The position numbers and the translations under genes were made by a program. From Crateriforma conspicua (GTDB lineage Bacteria; Planctomycetota; Planctomycetia; Pirellulales; Pirellulaceae), in assembly GCF_007752935.1 (NCBI RefSeq), contig NZ_CP036319.1:6304501-6368500 (forward strand): a DNA stretch of 64,000 bases. Direction: 5' to 3'. Of the stretch, positions 1 through 8,802 are shown piece after piece (the stretch's first letter is position 1; every line of letters starts with the position of its first letter). The notes beneath the pieces are model-generated. The model was not told where the DNA came from. It saw only the letters and a program-made list of their open reading frames with translations, and did not search any database.

Positions 1-2
1 GT

Positions 3-182
3 CATAGCGAAGCGGAACTTCGACATCGTATCGACCGAGCCTTGTTGCCGGCCAACGGTTTGCGGTCGCCTTATCGCAACATCGTGCCCGGCATCAATTA
101 CGGCGTACCGTCATCCCACCGTCACTTCATCCCAGGGATCAATTTTGGCGTTCCCACCACCGACCCGCGGGCACGACCCTAG
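3..182 (+). CDS. C-terminal fragment of an unidentified protein with PGIN(Y/F)GVP repeats
   Basis: Frame 3 is open from the window edge to a TAG at 180-182 and encodes about 59 residues. I do not recognise the family. Two copies of a short motif, PGINYGVP and PGINFGVP, lie 16 residues apart near the C-terminus, each preceded by a basic or aromatic stretch. This suggests a tandem-repeat tail rather than random coding. The start lies outside the window. Nothing in the fragment indicates a function or a membrane anchor. The alternative is that this is a chance open frame; the internal repeat is the main argument against that. Confidence 0.5.
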   Translation, partial: HSEAELRHRIDRALLPANGLRSPYRNIVPGINYGVPSSHRHFIPGINFGVPTTDPRARP

Positions 183-234
183 AGAAACGGATCGACGCGG
201 CGTGCGCGATGAATCCGCTGATAGAGAATCCAGC

Positions 235-271
235 GGCTGGGCGATGGGCAACCGGCTGGGCGATGGGCAAC
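235..271. repeat. Two-copy 19-bp tandem repeat
   Basis: The unit GGCTGGGCGATGGGCAAC occurs at 235-252 and again at 254-271, with one C between the copies. It lies in the short intergenic region upstream of the crotonase-family gene. Its role is unknown; it may be a slippage-generated duplication. Confidence 0.8.
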
Positions 272-341
272 GCCCAACGTATCTTTCGGTCAAATTCAGT
301 CGGATTCCTGCCTTTTCGCCCGACCAACGTATCGCCGTTCC

Positions 342-1136
342 ATGCCCCCATCGATTTCGTCCGAAGTCCGTGTCCAGATCACCGACTCGATTGCCCACGT
401 CACTCTGGATCGACCACAGAAACGTAACGCCCTGTCACTTCGGGTTTTGGCCGACCTGGAACGCGCCTTGTCGGCACTGGGCGGCGATACGACAGTGCGT
501 GTCGTTATCATCGCGGCAAGCGGAAAGGTGTTCTCGTCTGGCCACGACTTGAAAGAAATGGTCGATCGATCGGCCGAAGACTACGAGCGACTTTTTCGCC
601 AGTGCACGACGACGATGCAGCGGATTCGTCAGATCCCACAACCCGTCATCGCTCAGGTGCAAGGACTTGCCACCGCAGCGGGATGCCAGCTTGTCGCATC
701 CTGCGATCTGATCGTGGCGGGCCGATCAGCCGCCTTCGCAACGCCCGGTGTCAAGATCGGTCTGTTCTGCACCACACCGATGGTCCCGATGGTTCGCGGG
801 TTACCGCCAAAATTGGCGATGGAAATGTTGTTGACCGGGCGCCCTATCACGGCACAACGTGCTTACGATGTCGGATTCGTCAACGCGGTTTGCGACGACG
901 ACGAATTGCCTGAAACCACGCTTAGTCTTGCCCAAAACATTGTCGAATCTAGCGGACACGCGGCGACGATCGGCAAAGCTGCTTTCTACCGACAACTGCA
1001 TCTGAGCGAAACAGATGCGTACGCCGACGCGGTCGACGTCATGACACGCAACGCGTGTGACCCGGAGGCCGACGAAGGGATCCGGGCCTTCCTTGAAAAG
1101 CGTCCTCCTCGGTGGGATCAAACGTCCGAGATCTGA
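342..1136 (+). CDS. Enoyl-CoA hydratase/isomerase (crotonase) family protein, ECHDC3-like
   Basis: A 264-residue protein of normal crotonase length. Near the N-terminus it carries the family signature VTLDRPQKRNALS, then SSGHDLKEM, which forms the CoA-binding and oxyanion-hole region. Next comes a segment ending AAGCQLVASCDLIVA. The two glutamates used by classical enoyl-CoA hydratases appear to be replaced: the GGGCE position reads AAGCQ, and the PEI position reads PGV. This pattern resembles the ECHDC3 branch more than true hydratases, so hydratase activity should not be assumed. It is probably a cytoplasmic acyl-CoA-handling enzyme. The stop lies 17 bp from the end of the convergent phosphate acyltransferase gene. 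Confidence 0.85.
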   Translation: MPPSISSEVRVQITDSIAHVTLDRPQKRNALSLRVLADLERALSALGGDTTVRVVIIAASGKVFSSGHDLKEMVDRSAEDYERLFRQCTTTMQRIRQIPQPVIAQVQGLATAAGCQLVASCDLIVAGRSAAFATPGVKIGLFCTTPMVPMVRGLPPKLAMEMLLTGRPITAQRAYDVGFVNAVCDDDELPETTLSLAQNIVESSGHAATIGKAAFYRQLHLSETDAYADAVDVMTRNACDPEADEGIRAFLEKRPPRWDQTSEI

Positions 1137-1153
1137 TCGCCGATCAACAGCAT

Positions 1154-2056
1154 TTATTCGTCGGCACAGCGATGTGCATACGATGCGAGTGCCAGGGATC
1201 GGATGCGTGTCGGCACATCATCCGATCGTGACATGAACACGACCGGACAAGCCACGCCGGAAAGCATGCCCCCGAACCGGCAATCGCTGGTGTACATGAT
1301 GGCCTTCACCGTCAAGTTTGCCGACAACAGGTTAGGAAACAGCATGACATCGGCGGATCCCATAGCCCCGTCGTCAACACTCTTTCTTTTGGCGGATTCC
1401 TGCGAATAGGCCAAGTCGAACGAACATGGTCCGACGATATCTGCGGCAGCGGTGTTGCTGAGACGACCCGCCAGTGTGGTCGCCAACGCTGTTTCAGGCA
1501 TTGCGGCGTTGCTCTTTTCGGTCGCCGCCATGGTCGCAACAACCGGTTGCTGCGCTCCCAGGCCGTGGGCAACGCGAACGACTTGCCTAAAAATACTTTC
1601 GGCCTGTTGTGGATCAGGCTGGATGGTGATTCCCGTATCGGTCAACAGAAAGCGTCGATCGTCACGAGGAATCTCCATCAGAACGATTTGGCATACGGTT
1701 TCACCGGTTCTCAGTCCCGCGTGACGATCCAAAACCGCTTTCAGCAAATCGGGTGTCGAAACGCGTCCCTTCATCAAGAAGTCGCCGCGGCCGTCGACGA
1801 TTGCCCGAACCGCGTCGACCGCCGGATTATCCGAGTGAATCACATCCCAGTCGGCCAAATTGATGTCCAGCGATTCAGAAAGCCGCTGGATTTCGGGCTG
1901 GTCACCGACCACCACCGGACGAACCCATCGACGGTGTTTCGCGGTGTGCAAAGCCTGCAGCACGGTCGCATCATCGGCACCGACCGCGACGACACGGTGT
2001 TCGGGACGCTCGTGGTCCATTTGCTGCAACAGTGTGTCGAACGATGGAAGTCCCAT
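1154..2056 (-). CDS. Phosphate acetyl/butyryltransferase family protein
   Basis: A 300-residue protein matching the Pta/Ptb fold, which transfers acyl groups between CoA and phosphate. Diagnostic stretches are FLMKGRVSTPDLLKAVLD, LTDTGITIQPD and NLLSANLTVKAI. The size (about 300 aa, no N-terminal P-loop domain) fits phosphate butyryltransferase or the short form of phosphate acetyltransferase. No acyl kinase gene (buk or ackA) is adjacent, so the acyl specificity cannot be read from context. It is convergent with the crotonase-family gene. A chain-length preference for acetyl or butyryl is undetermined. Confidence 0.85.
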   Translation of the reverse strand: MGLPSFDTLLQQMDHERPEHRVVAVGADDATVLQALHTAKHRRWVRPVVVGDQPEIQRLSESLDINLADWDVIHSDNPAVDAVRAIVDGRGDFLMKGRVSTPDLLKAVLDRHAGLRTGETVCQIVLMEIPRDDRRFLLTDTGITIQPDPQQAESIFRQVVRVAHGLGAQQPVVATMAATEKSNAAMPETALATTLAGRLSNTAAADIVGPCSFDLAYSQESAKRKSVDDGAMGSADVMLFPNLLSANLTVKAIMYTSDCRFGGMLSGVACPVVFMSRSDDVPTRIRSLALASYAHRCADE

Positions 2057-2418
2057 GATGCGGTCTTATAAAAAGTCTTCGGAGATCGAATTCACAAACA
2101 ATTTGGCGTGGGACGAACCAAACGCCAAACCGTGGGCTAAGTTTGATCGCACAACGGTCGTATTCACGCAATGTGTCCGCTTGGGTCGAAGATTCTTTCG
2201 ACCGCTCGCCGATCGGCAGACGGGCACTTCGACGGTTGCCCCGCCTGCCAAAAACGCCGTCCAGTCATGACGACAAATCACTCCGGGATCCAGCGACGAC
2301 GTCATGCACGTCAATAACGGCGCCGGTATGCTGCTTTTCAAGTCACCCAATGGATCGGCGTCGCGATCTGACTTGGTGAACCTTTCCAATCGATGCATAA
2401 ACCGCAGCGAGATCAACC
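2057..2418. other. Intergenic region between divergent genes
   Basis: About 360 bp separates the start of the minus-strand acyltransferase gene from the start of the plus-strand SPFH gene. It must carry both promoters. I see no convincing sigma-70 boxes, RNA gene or conserved hairpin. Short open frames here have no recognisable composition or motif. Confidence 0.5.
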
Positions 2419-3435
2419 ATGATCCATTTGTTCGTCTTCGGGTTTGGTGTATTCGTCTACGCCGCCATTCGTATCCTGACTGGCTGTCTGTATACGGTAT
2501 CGCCTGACCAACGCGCCGTCATCACAAGCTTTGGTGCCGCGACGGTGATGCCCGGCAGCCAGGCGCCGGGAATGACCGATGAGTCGTCGATGAGCACCGA
2601 GGAACAGGAACGTTATCGGTATCCTCAGGTGCAAGTGATTGGCCCCGGGGGTCCGTATTTCAAATTCCCTTGGCAAAGAGTTCACAAGGTTAGTGTTGCC
2701 ACGCAAGCGGTCGACCTGTCTTGGGACCCGACCAAAGCCCAAGACACAATCGAAGCGGTCACCAAGGACAATTTGACGACCGGCGTGAACGGGCAAATTC
2801 GCTATCGAATCAGCGAACAGAATCTGTACGCCTACTTGTTCGGTGTGGCCAGCCCGTTGGAACACGTGATGGGCTATTTCGTTTCGGTGCTGCGAGAACG
2901 GATCGCTAACTTTACCGATCCCAAAGGCCAAACGCTGCTTTCCAATGACGAACTGGATCAAGCCGACGGAAATTCAACCGCCGCCAGTTCGCTGGACCTT
3001 TCCGAAGGCGTCTCGATCAACGATCTGCGCAAAAACCTGCCTTTGCTGAATCAGTACATGGAACAGCAATGCCAATCGACCACGGGTCGTTACGGAATCG
3101 AACTGGACGCCGCGTTGATCACCGAGATCGATCCGCCCGCCCAAGTCGACCGGGCACTGTCGGCCATCAACAGCACGCGTAACCAAGTGGCCGCAGACAT
3201 CAGCACGGCCCGAGCCGATTCAGAACAGCAGATCACGATGAGTGCACGGGCGGTCGAAATTGCGACCAACAACGCCCAGGCCGAAGTCGCACCGCTTCAG
3301 GAATTGGCTAGCACCCTGTCGACGATCAAAAACGAAGGTGGATCGGATTGCCTATCGGCGTACGTCCGCAACGCCAAGATCCCGCTTTACAAACGCGCCG
3401 GACGCATCGTTCAATCCGCCAACCAACGTTCATAA
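2419..3435 (+). CDS. SPFH/band-7 domain membrane protein (first of pair)
   Basis: A 338-residue protein. Residues about 3-22 form an N-terminal transmembrane segment. It is followed by a band-7 domain beginning CLYTVSPDQRAVITSFG, and there is a GPGGPYFKFPWQ stretch typical of HflK/HflC/stomatin-like proteins. The C-terminal half is rich in Ala, Gln and Glu and should form the helical coiled coil used for oligomerisation. The family builds large membrane cages or scaffolds. An insertion after the first beta-strand (about residues 40-65, rich in Ser, Glu and Met) is not typical of HflK. It lies 15 nt upstream of a second SPFH gene, so the two probably form a hetero-oligomer. No ftsH lies nearby. 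Confidence 0.85.
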   Translation: MIHLFVFGFGVFVYAAIRILTGCLYTVSPDQRAVITSFGAATVMPGSQAPGMTDESSMSTEEQERYRYPQVQVIGPGGPYFKFPWQRVHKVSVATQAVDLSWDPTKAQDTIEAVTKDNLTTGVNGQIRYRISEQNLYAYLFGVASPLEHVMGYFVSVLRERIANFTDPKGQTLLSNDELDQADGNSTAASSLDLSEGVSINDLRKNLPLLNQYMEQQCQSTTGRYGIELDAALITEIDPPAQVDRALSAINSTRNQVAADISTARADSEQQITMSARAVEIATNNAQAEVAPLQELASTLSTIKNEGGSDCLSAYVRNAKIPLYKRAGRIVQSANQRS

Positions 3436-3450
3436 CCAGGACCTTCAGCC

Positions 3451-4368
3451 ATGACATACATGTTTGCTTTCGTCGTCGGACTGGTCTTCGTCCCGTTCCT
3501 ATTGGGGCTGGCCCGAACGTTCGGCATCTACACCTGCGTGAACGAGTGCGAAGCACAAGTCTTCACGTTGTTCGGAAAGGTGGTGGGAACCATCGATATC
3601 GCCGGATTGCATTTTCCCATTGCCTATTTCGGCCCCAAAGCATTGTTGATTCCGTTTTTCGGAAAGAAGTACGTCGTCAGCACGGCGCTGCGACAACACT
3701 ATCTGCGCAGCCAGATGGTCAACAGCGAAGAAGGCACGCCGATGGGTGTCGGCATTTGGTACGAGATGCAGGTCAAGGATCCGGTCGCGTTCCTGTTCAC
3801 CAACGCCAACCCGGATGGATCGTTGCAAGCCAACGTGACCAGTTCGACCATTTCCACGCTGAGCAATTTGGAAATGGAAAAAATGTTGGAGGATCGACAC
3901 AGCCTTTCGCGTACCGTACGCCAAACCGTATCGCCGCTTAGCGAAAAATGGGGCTACCGATTGGGTTCGGTCTACATCCGAAAGGTTGAATTTACCGACG
4001 CCCAAATGGTCGACAACATCACTGACAAAGTGGTCAAACGCTTGGTTCAGGTCACCAGCGCCATGAAGCAAGATGGTGAAAACCGCGTCGGCCTGATTCG
4101 CAGTGAAACTGCCTTCAAGGTTTCTCAGAAACTTGCCGAAGCTTCTGCAGCCCGACCGAATATCGTGGGCAACAAGCTGAATGAGATCGCCAAGGAAGAC
4201 CAAGAAATCCTGAACACCCTGCTGGAAGTGATGGAAATCGATGCTCTGTTGGAATCGCAAGCCAGTGTCGACATTTTGCCGACGTCTAGCAATTTGTTGA
4301 TCCAACTGGGGGATTCCGGACGATCATCCGGCGGCGCACCCTACCTGGCATCGCCGGTGGGTAATTGA
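3451..4368 (+). CDS. SPFH/band-7 domain membrane protein (second of pair)
   Basis: A 305-residue protein with an N-terminal TM segment (about residues 3-22) and a band-7 core that includes VNECEAQVFTLFGKVVGT and a GIWYEMQVKDPVAFLF strand region. The C-terminal part contains a helical section with repeated Glu, Lys and Asn. It follows the first SPFH gene by 15 nt and is almost certainly cotranscribed with it. The pair resembles the HflK/HflC arrangement, but both sequences are divergent from HflKC. They may instead be flotillin-like scaffolds, with the exact partner protease or membrane role unknown. Confidence 0.82.
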   Translation: MTYMFAFVVGLVFVPFLLGLARTFGIYTCVNECEAQVFTLFGKVVGTIDIAGLHFPIAYFGPKALLIPFFGKKYVVSTALRQHYLRSQMVNSEEGTPMGVGIWYEMQVKDPVAFLFTNANPDGSLQANVTSSTISTLSNLEMEKMLEDRHSLSRTVRQTVSPLSEKWGYRLGSVYIRKVEFTDAQMVDNITDKVVKRLVQVTSAMKQDGENRVGLIRSETAFKVSQKLAEASAARPNIVGNKLNEIAKEDQEILNTLLEVMEIDALLESQASVDILPTSSNLLIQLGDSGRSSGGAPYLASPVGN

Positions 4369-4472
4369 AGCCGAATCATCACCCCACGGGTGAACACGCG
4401 GCATGAAGCGGTGTTGGATTTTGCCACCAAAAGTTTGCATCCACACCGCTTGGTGGGTTAGCCTGAATCGTC

Positions 4473-4509
4473 CGACGCGTCGAATCGTTCGCGACGATCC
4501 GACGCGTCG
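4473..4509. terminator. Strong 37-bp inverted repeat downstream of the SPFH pair
   Basis: Both ends carry the self-complementary CGACGCGTCG (4473-4482 and 4500-4509). Inside them ATCGT pairs with ACGAT around a TCGCG loop, giving 15 paired positions with one A/C mismatch. No U-tract follows, so this is not a textbook Rho-independent terminator. It could be a transcript-end hairpin or a protein-binding palindrome. Confidence 0.55.
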
Positions 4510-4660
4510 CTGTCTTCACGCCCGCCGCACCTAGGTCGCGACGGGCCACAAGTCAGTTGCCCTCCCCCACCCGTCCCACCTCGTTGCGCGACCGTCGCGG
4601 TCACCCGATTCTGCCCATCGGGGATCGACCCGACCCTGGCGTGCTTGAATGGATTGCCCC

Positions 4661-7252
4661 ATGCATCGCTGTGTGCTTCGGCATGTGGTTGTCTTGGCCT
4701 GCCTGGTCATCAGCCAACAAAACGAATCTGGTGCGGCCGATGCCCCGGCCGATGCCCCGGCCGATTCGAATACGCCAGATCCGATTGGATTGGAAATCTT
4801 TGAAAAGGTAGTCCGTCCCACTCTGGTGAAGCATTGCTACGAATGCCACAGCGACGCCACCGATGATGTCGGCGGCGATTTGTGGCTGGATTCCGCTGAC
4901 GCGATGCGAAGCGGCGGAATCAGCGGTCCGGCCATCATTCCGGGACGGCCCGGTGCCAGCACCTTGCTGAGCGCTTTGGAATATCGCGATACGGAAATGC
5001 CACCGGACGGTCAATTGCCGCCGGAAACCATCGCATCCTTTCGCAAGTGGATCGCTCGCGGCGCACCGGACCCACGAAAATCGAAAGGCAAGACGCCGGC
5101 AGTACCAGACACCAAATCCGCATCCCCCGCGGCATCAGAACTTTGGTCGATTCAACCCGTCGTCGCGCCCGAAGTTCCCGTCATCCAGGATGATCAGTGG
5201 TCCCGCAGCGACGTGGACCGTTTCATCTTGGCCGGTCTGCGTGAACGGGCCATGTCCCCCAATCGCGACGCGGCGCCCGAGGTGTTGATCCGTCGGCTTA
5301 GCTTTGACCTGTTGGGTCTGCCGCCGTCGCCTGAATTGGTTGCCTCTTTCACCGCCGACCCATCGGAGACGCACTACGCAAAGATCGTCGATGCAATGTT
5401 GGGTTCTAAAGAGTTCGGGCGTCGTTGGGCACGACACTGGCTGGATGTCGTTCGCTATGGCGAATCCGCCGGCAGCAGTCGCGACGTGTTGATGATCCAT
5501 GCTTGGCGTTACCGCGACTATGTGATCGACGCACTGAACCGCGACCTGCCCTACGATCAATTCGTCACCGACCAGATCGCTGGTGACTTGTTGGATTCGA
5601 CCGATGCCCAAGAACGCGAGCGTCAACGGATTGCGACGGGCATGCTGGCGATCGGCAGCAAGTCGCTGAACGGCGGCAACTTGACCCACGACATCGTCGA
5701 TGACCAGATCGATGTCGTGTCCAAAGCTTTTTTGGGTTTGACGGTTTCATGCGCACGCTGCCACGACCACAAGTTTGATCCGATTCCAACCGCCGACTAT
5801 TACGCGCTGTCGGGAATTTTCCAGAGCACCGAAACACTGTATGGCGGGGGAACCAATCGCCCCGCAGGTTTGGCTGATCAACTAAAGGTGTACCTGTCGC
5901 TGGATCCGCTGCCGGACGCCAAAACACGAAAGGACTTGGACCAGTTGCAGAAAAAGGCGACCCAACTGCAACGACAGATTGCAGCATCCAAGCGACAGTT
6001 GCCGAATCGGATTCGGGCGGTGCCCGAGGAATACCGCAATGCGGATCCGAAATCTTTGCCCGACACCGTGGATCGAAAAACGGCGACTGCGGTTCGGCAG
6101 CTAAGTGCCGCCCGCAAGATTTTGAAACAGCGGCAAGATGAACTGGCGTCGATCGATGCATCGATCCTCGAATCACCACGATTTTTCATCGGCGTCCGCG
6201 AGAAAGGCAAAGCCAACGACGCGGCGATTTTGATTCGAGGCGAAAAGAACCAACGTGGCGAAGTCGTCCCGCGATCTTTCCTTTCCGCCGTGAATCAGTG
6301 CAATGCCGACTTGGACAAGTTCGATGCGCAGATCGGCAAGACAGAAAGCGGGCGACGCGAATTGGCCCAATGGATCGTTGCGTCCGAAAATCCTTTGACC
6401 TCTCGAGTCATCGTCAATCGAATTTGGCAGCACCTGATGGGACGGGGCATCGTCGAAACCGTCGACAACTTTGGTGTTTCCGGTTCACCGCCCAGTCATC
6501 CCACATTGTTGGATCACCTTGCCCACACGATGGTGAACCAGCATCACTGGTCTTTGAAATCGATGGTGCGAGAACTGGTGCATACCAGCACCTATCGCCA
6601 GTCGTCGGAGTTTGATCCGACCGATTACCAGGCTGACCCCGACAATCGCCTACGCTGGCGAATGTCACGACGGCAACTGGAAGCCGAACCCTTTCGCGAT
6701 GCGATGCTGACCGTCAGCGGCCTGATCGATGTATCGCCTTTGGATCAATCCCTGGTCGCGCGAATTGGCGAAGGAGAGGTGGGCCGAAACTTGAACACTC
6801 GCGTTTTGGAGGAACCGTTCAATCGCCGCAGCATCTACCTGCCGATCATCCGAGGGCTGGTTCCCGAAAGCCTGAAGATTTTCGACTTCCCAGAGCCATC
6901 GAACATCCAGGGAATGCGTAGCGCCAACACGACGCCGACACAATCGCTGTATCTGATGAACAGCCCCGACGTGATTCGCATGGCTCGATCATTCGCATCC
7001 AATCTACTGAACGACCCTTCGCTGGCCGACGATCAGGCACGAATCACCCACGCGTATCACCTGTGTTTTGCTCGATCGCCCGGCGAAGATGAAATTCAGC
7101 GTGCCAGAGGGTTCATCAAACAGCCAGCGTGCATTCCCGACGACGCTTCCAGATCCAACGATTCATCAAAACCAATCGACGCCCGACTCGACGTTTGGAC
7201 GGTCTATTGCCAAACGTTGTTGGCCAGCGCCGAATTTCGATTGTTGAATTAA
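4661..7252 (+). CDS. PSCyt1/DUF1549/DUF1553 domain exported cytochrome-like protein
   Basis: The ATG at 4661 gives an 863-residue protein with a signal peptide (HVVVLACLVIS). An ATG four codons upstream at 4649 is also possible. After a short repeat of DAPA units comes the planctomycete cytochrome-like PSCyt1 domain with the haem-binding motif CYECH at residues 59-63. Next are the DUF1549 (PSCyt2) and DUF1553 (PSD1) regions, with a second CxxCH motif, CARCH at 364-368. This domain order is characteristic of Planctomycetes and their relatives. The protein is predicted to be extracytoplasmic; the biochemical role is not established. It lies immediately upstream of a DUF1501 gene, its usual companion, and the two are probably one operon. 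Confidence 0.92.
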   Translation: MHRCVLRHVVVLACLVISQQNESGAADAPADAPADSNTPDPIGLEIFEKVVRPTLVKHCYECHSDATDDVGGDLWLDSADAMRSGGISGPAIIPGRPGASTLLSALEYRDTEMPPDGQLPPETIASFRKWIARGAPDPRKSKGKTPAVPDTKSASPAASELWSIQPVVAPEVPVIQDDQWSRSDVDRFILAGLRERAMSPNRDAAPEVLIRRLSFDLLGLPPSPELVASFTADPSETHYAKIVDAMLGSKEFGRRWARHWLDVVRYGESAGSSRDVLMIHAWRYRDYVIDALNRDLPYDQFVTDQIAGDLLDSTDAQERERQRIATGMLAIGSKSLNGGNLTHDIVDDQIDVVSKAFLGLTVSCARCHDHKFDPIPTADYYALSGIFQSTETLYGGGTNRPAGLADQLKVYLSLDPLPDAKTRKDLDQLQKKATQLQRQIAASKRQLPNRIRAVPEEYRNADPKSLPDTVDRKTATAVRQLSAARKILKQRQDELASIDASILESPRFFIGVREKGKANDAAILIRGEKNQRGEVVPRSFLSAVNQCNADLDKFDAQIGKTESGRRELAQWIVASENPLTSRVIVNRIWQHLMGRGIVETVDNFGVSGSPPSHPTLLDHLAHTMVNQHHWSLKSMVRELVHTSTYRQSSEFDPTDYQADPDNRLRWRMSRRQLEAEPFRDAMLTVSGLIDVSPLDQSLVARIGEGEVGRNLNTRVLEEPFNRRSIYLPIIRGLVPESLKIFDFPEPSNIQGMRSANTTPTQSLYLMNSPDVIRMARSFASNLLNDPSLADDQARITHAYHLCFARSPGEDEIQRARGFIKQPACIPDDASRSNDSSKPIDARLDVWTVYCQTLLASAEFRLLN

Positions 7253-7315
7253 GACCGCGATTCTCGAAAACCATTTTTTGGCCACAACGAAGTCCCCCGC
7301 CCTGCTGAGGTTTCT

Positions 7316-8764
7316 GTGCAACCCACACGACGACAAATGTTATCGGCCGCCACATGCGGTTTCGGATCAATCGCGTTGTCCGACCTGCTGTGCAGAGCGC
7401 GCGATTTGGCCGGTGGGTCGGCCGCCGGTCCGGCAAACGGCAATGCCATGCCCGGACCATTGGCTCCGAAAACGCCCCACCACATGCCCAAAGCCGATCA
7501 CTTTATCTTCCTGCACATGCGGGGCGGACCATCGGCGATGGAGACGTTCGAACGTAAACCGGAACTGGACAAACAAGCCAATCGCAATGCCTCGACGTCG
7601 GCCAATGATGCGAAACCGGCCAAAGGAAAGAAGCCGAGGCGTCAACTGACCCCCAGCCATTGGAAGTGGAAACAGCGTGGCGAAAGCGGTTTGTGGGTAT
7701 CGGATCTATTGAAACACACCGCAGAGGTCGCTGATGAATTGTGCGTGCTTTCGGGCATGCACACCGACATCGGAAATCACACCCCTGCGATGCTGCAGCT
7801 TCACACCGGATCATTCACGTTTACCCGTCCGTCTTTGGGGTCTTGGTTACTGTATGGGCTGGGGACGGAGAACCAGAATCTGCCCGGCTTTGTCAGCATC
7901 AGCCCGCCGGTCATCAATGGGGGTGCCAAAAACTACGGGACCGCTTTTCTGCCTGCGGTGTTTCAGGGAACCGCGATCGGCGACATCAAGACACCTGTGA
8001 AGAATGCGTCGGTCGGCAATCTTTCCAATCCCCTGTTGAATCGTCGCCAGCAAAGCCGGCAAATCGAGTTGCTGCAATCGATGAACCGAGATTTGGCCGA
8101 ACAAATGAATCCGGCCGACACATCACAAGTCGATGCGGTGATCGATTCGTATGAACTTGGTTTTCGCATGCAGTCCGAATTGCCGTCGGTGATGAACCTG
8201 GCTGACGAATCCCAGGCAACGTTGGACTTGTACGGCATCGGCAACGGCAAGCCGTCGGACAATTTCGGCCGCCAATGCTTGCTGGCCCGACGTATGGTCG
8301 AAGCCGGCGTACGTCACATCGAACTATGCGACGAATTCTGGGACCAACACAACAACTTGGTTAGTGGCCACAACGCGCGTGCCGCGGCGACCGACCAGCC
8401 CATCGCGGGCCTGATCAAGGATTTGCGGCAACGGGGATTGCTGGAACGAACACTGGTTCTATGGGGCGGCGAATTTGGGCGCACGCCCGACACCGCAAAA
8501 GAAAACTTGGATGGCCGGGATCACAACCCCAATGGCTACACGATGTGGATGGCCGGCGGCGGTGTGCGTGGCGGATTCCAGTACGGAAGCACCGACGAAC
8601 TAGGTTACAAGGCAGTCGAAGGCCGCGTTCACCTGCACGATCTTCATGCGACCGTGCTGCACTTGATGGGTTTGGACCACAAACAACTGACGTTCAATTA
8701 CGCCGGTCGCGACTTTCGGCTGACCGACGTCCATGGCAATGTGGTGAATGAAGTCATCGCTTGA
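7316..8764 (+). CDS. DUF1501 family protein, predicted Tat substrate
   Basis: A 482-residue protein starting at a GTG. This start is preferred because GAGG lies about 5 nt upstream, and because it retains the twin-arginine stretch RRQMLSAATCGFGSIALSDLL that a later ATG (7337) would lose. The body carries family stretches HFIFLHMRGGPSAMETF, GGEFGRTPDT and DHNPNGYTMWMAGGGVRGG. DUF1501 proteins have a sulfatase/alkaline-phosphatase-like fold and are heavily expanded in Planctomycetes. The substrate is unknown. It follows the PSCyt/DUF1553 gene by 63 bp. Such pairs are usually thought to act together outside the cytoplasmic membrane. Confidence 0.92.
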   Translation: MQPTRRQMLSAATCGFGSIALSDLLCRARDLAGGSAAGPANGNAMPGPLAPKTPHHMPKADHFIFLHMRGGPSAMETFERKPELDKQANRNASTSANDAKPAKGKKPRRQLTPSHWKWKQRGESGLWVSDLLKHTAEVADELCVLSGMHTDIGNHTPAMLQLHTGSFTFTRPSLGSWLLYGLGTENQNLPGFVSISPPVINGGAKNYGTAFLPAVFQGTAIGDIKTPVKNASVGNLSNPLLNRRQQSRQIELLQSMNRDLAEQMNPADTSQVDAVIDSYELGFRMQSELPSVMNLADESQATLDLYGIGNGKPSDNFGRQCLLARRMVEAGVRHIELCDEFWDQHNNLVSGHNARAAATDQPIAGLIKDLRQRGLLERTLVLWGGEFGRTPDTAKENLDGRDHNPNGYTMWMAGGGVRGGFQYGSTDELGYKAVEGRVHLHDLHATVLHLMGLDHKQLTFNYAGRDFRLTDVHGNVVNEVIA

Positions 8765-8802
8765 CGCGATTGCCTGACGTCAAATTAAACCGTTGCTTGA
8801 AG

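Noticed and set aside
2066-2416. Minus-strand open frame of 116 codons in the intergenic region
   Set aside because: No family similarity, no ribosome site, and composition unlike neighbours.
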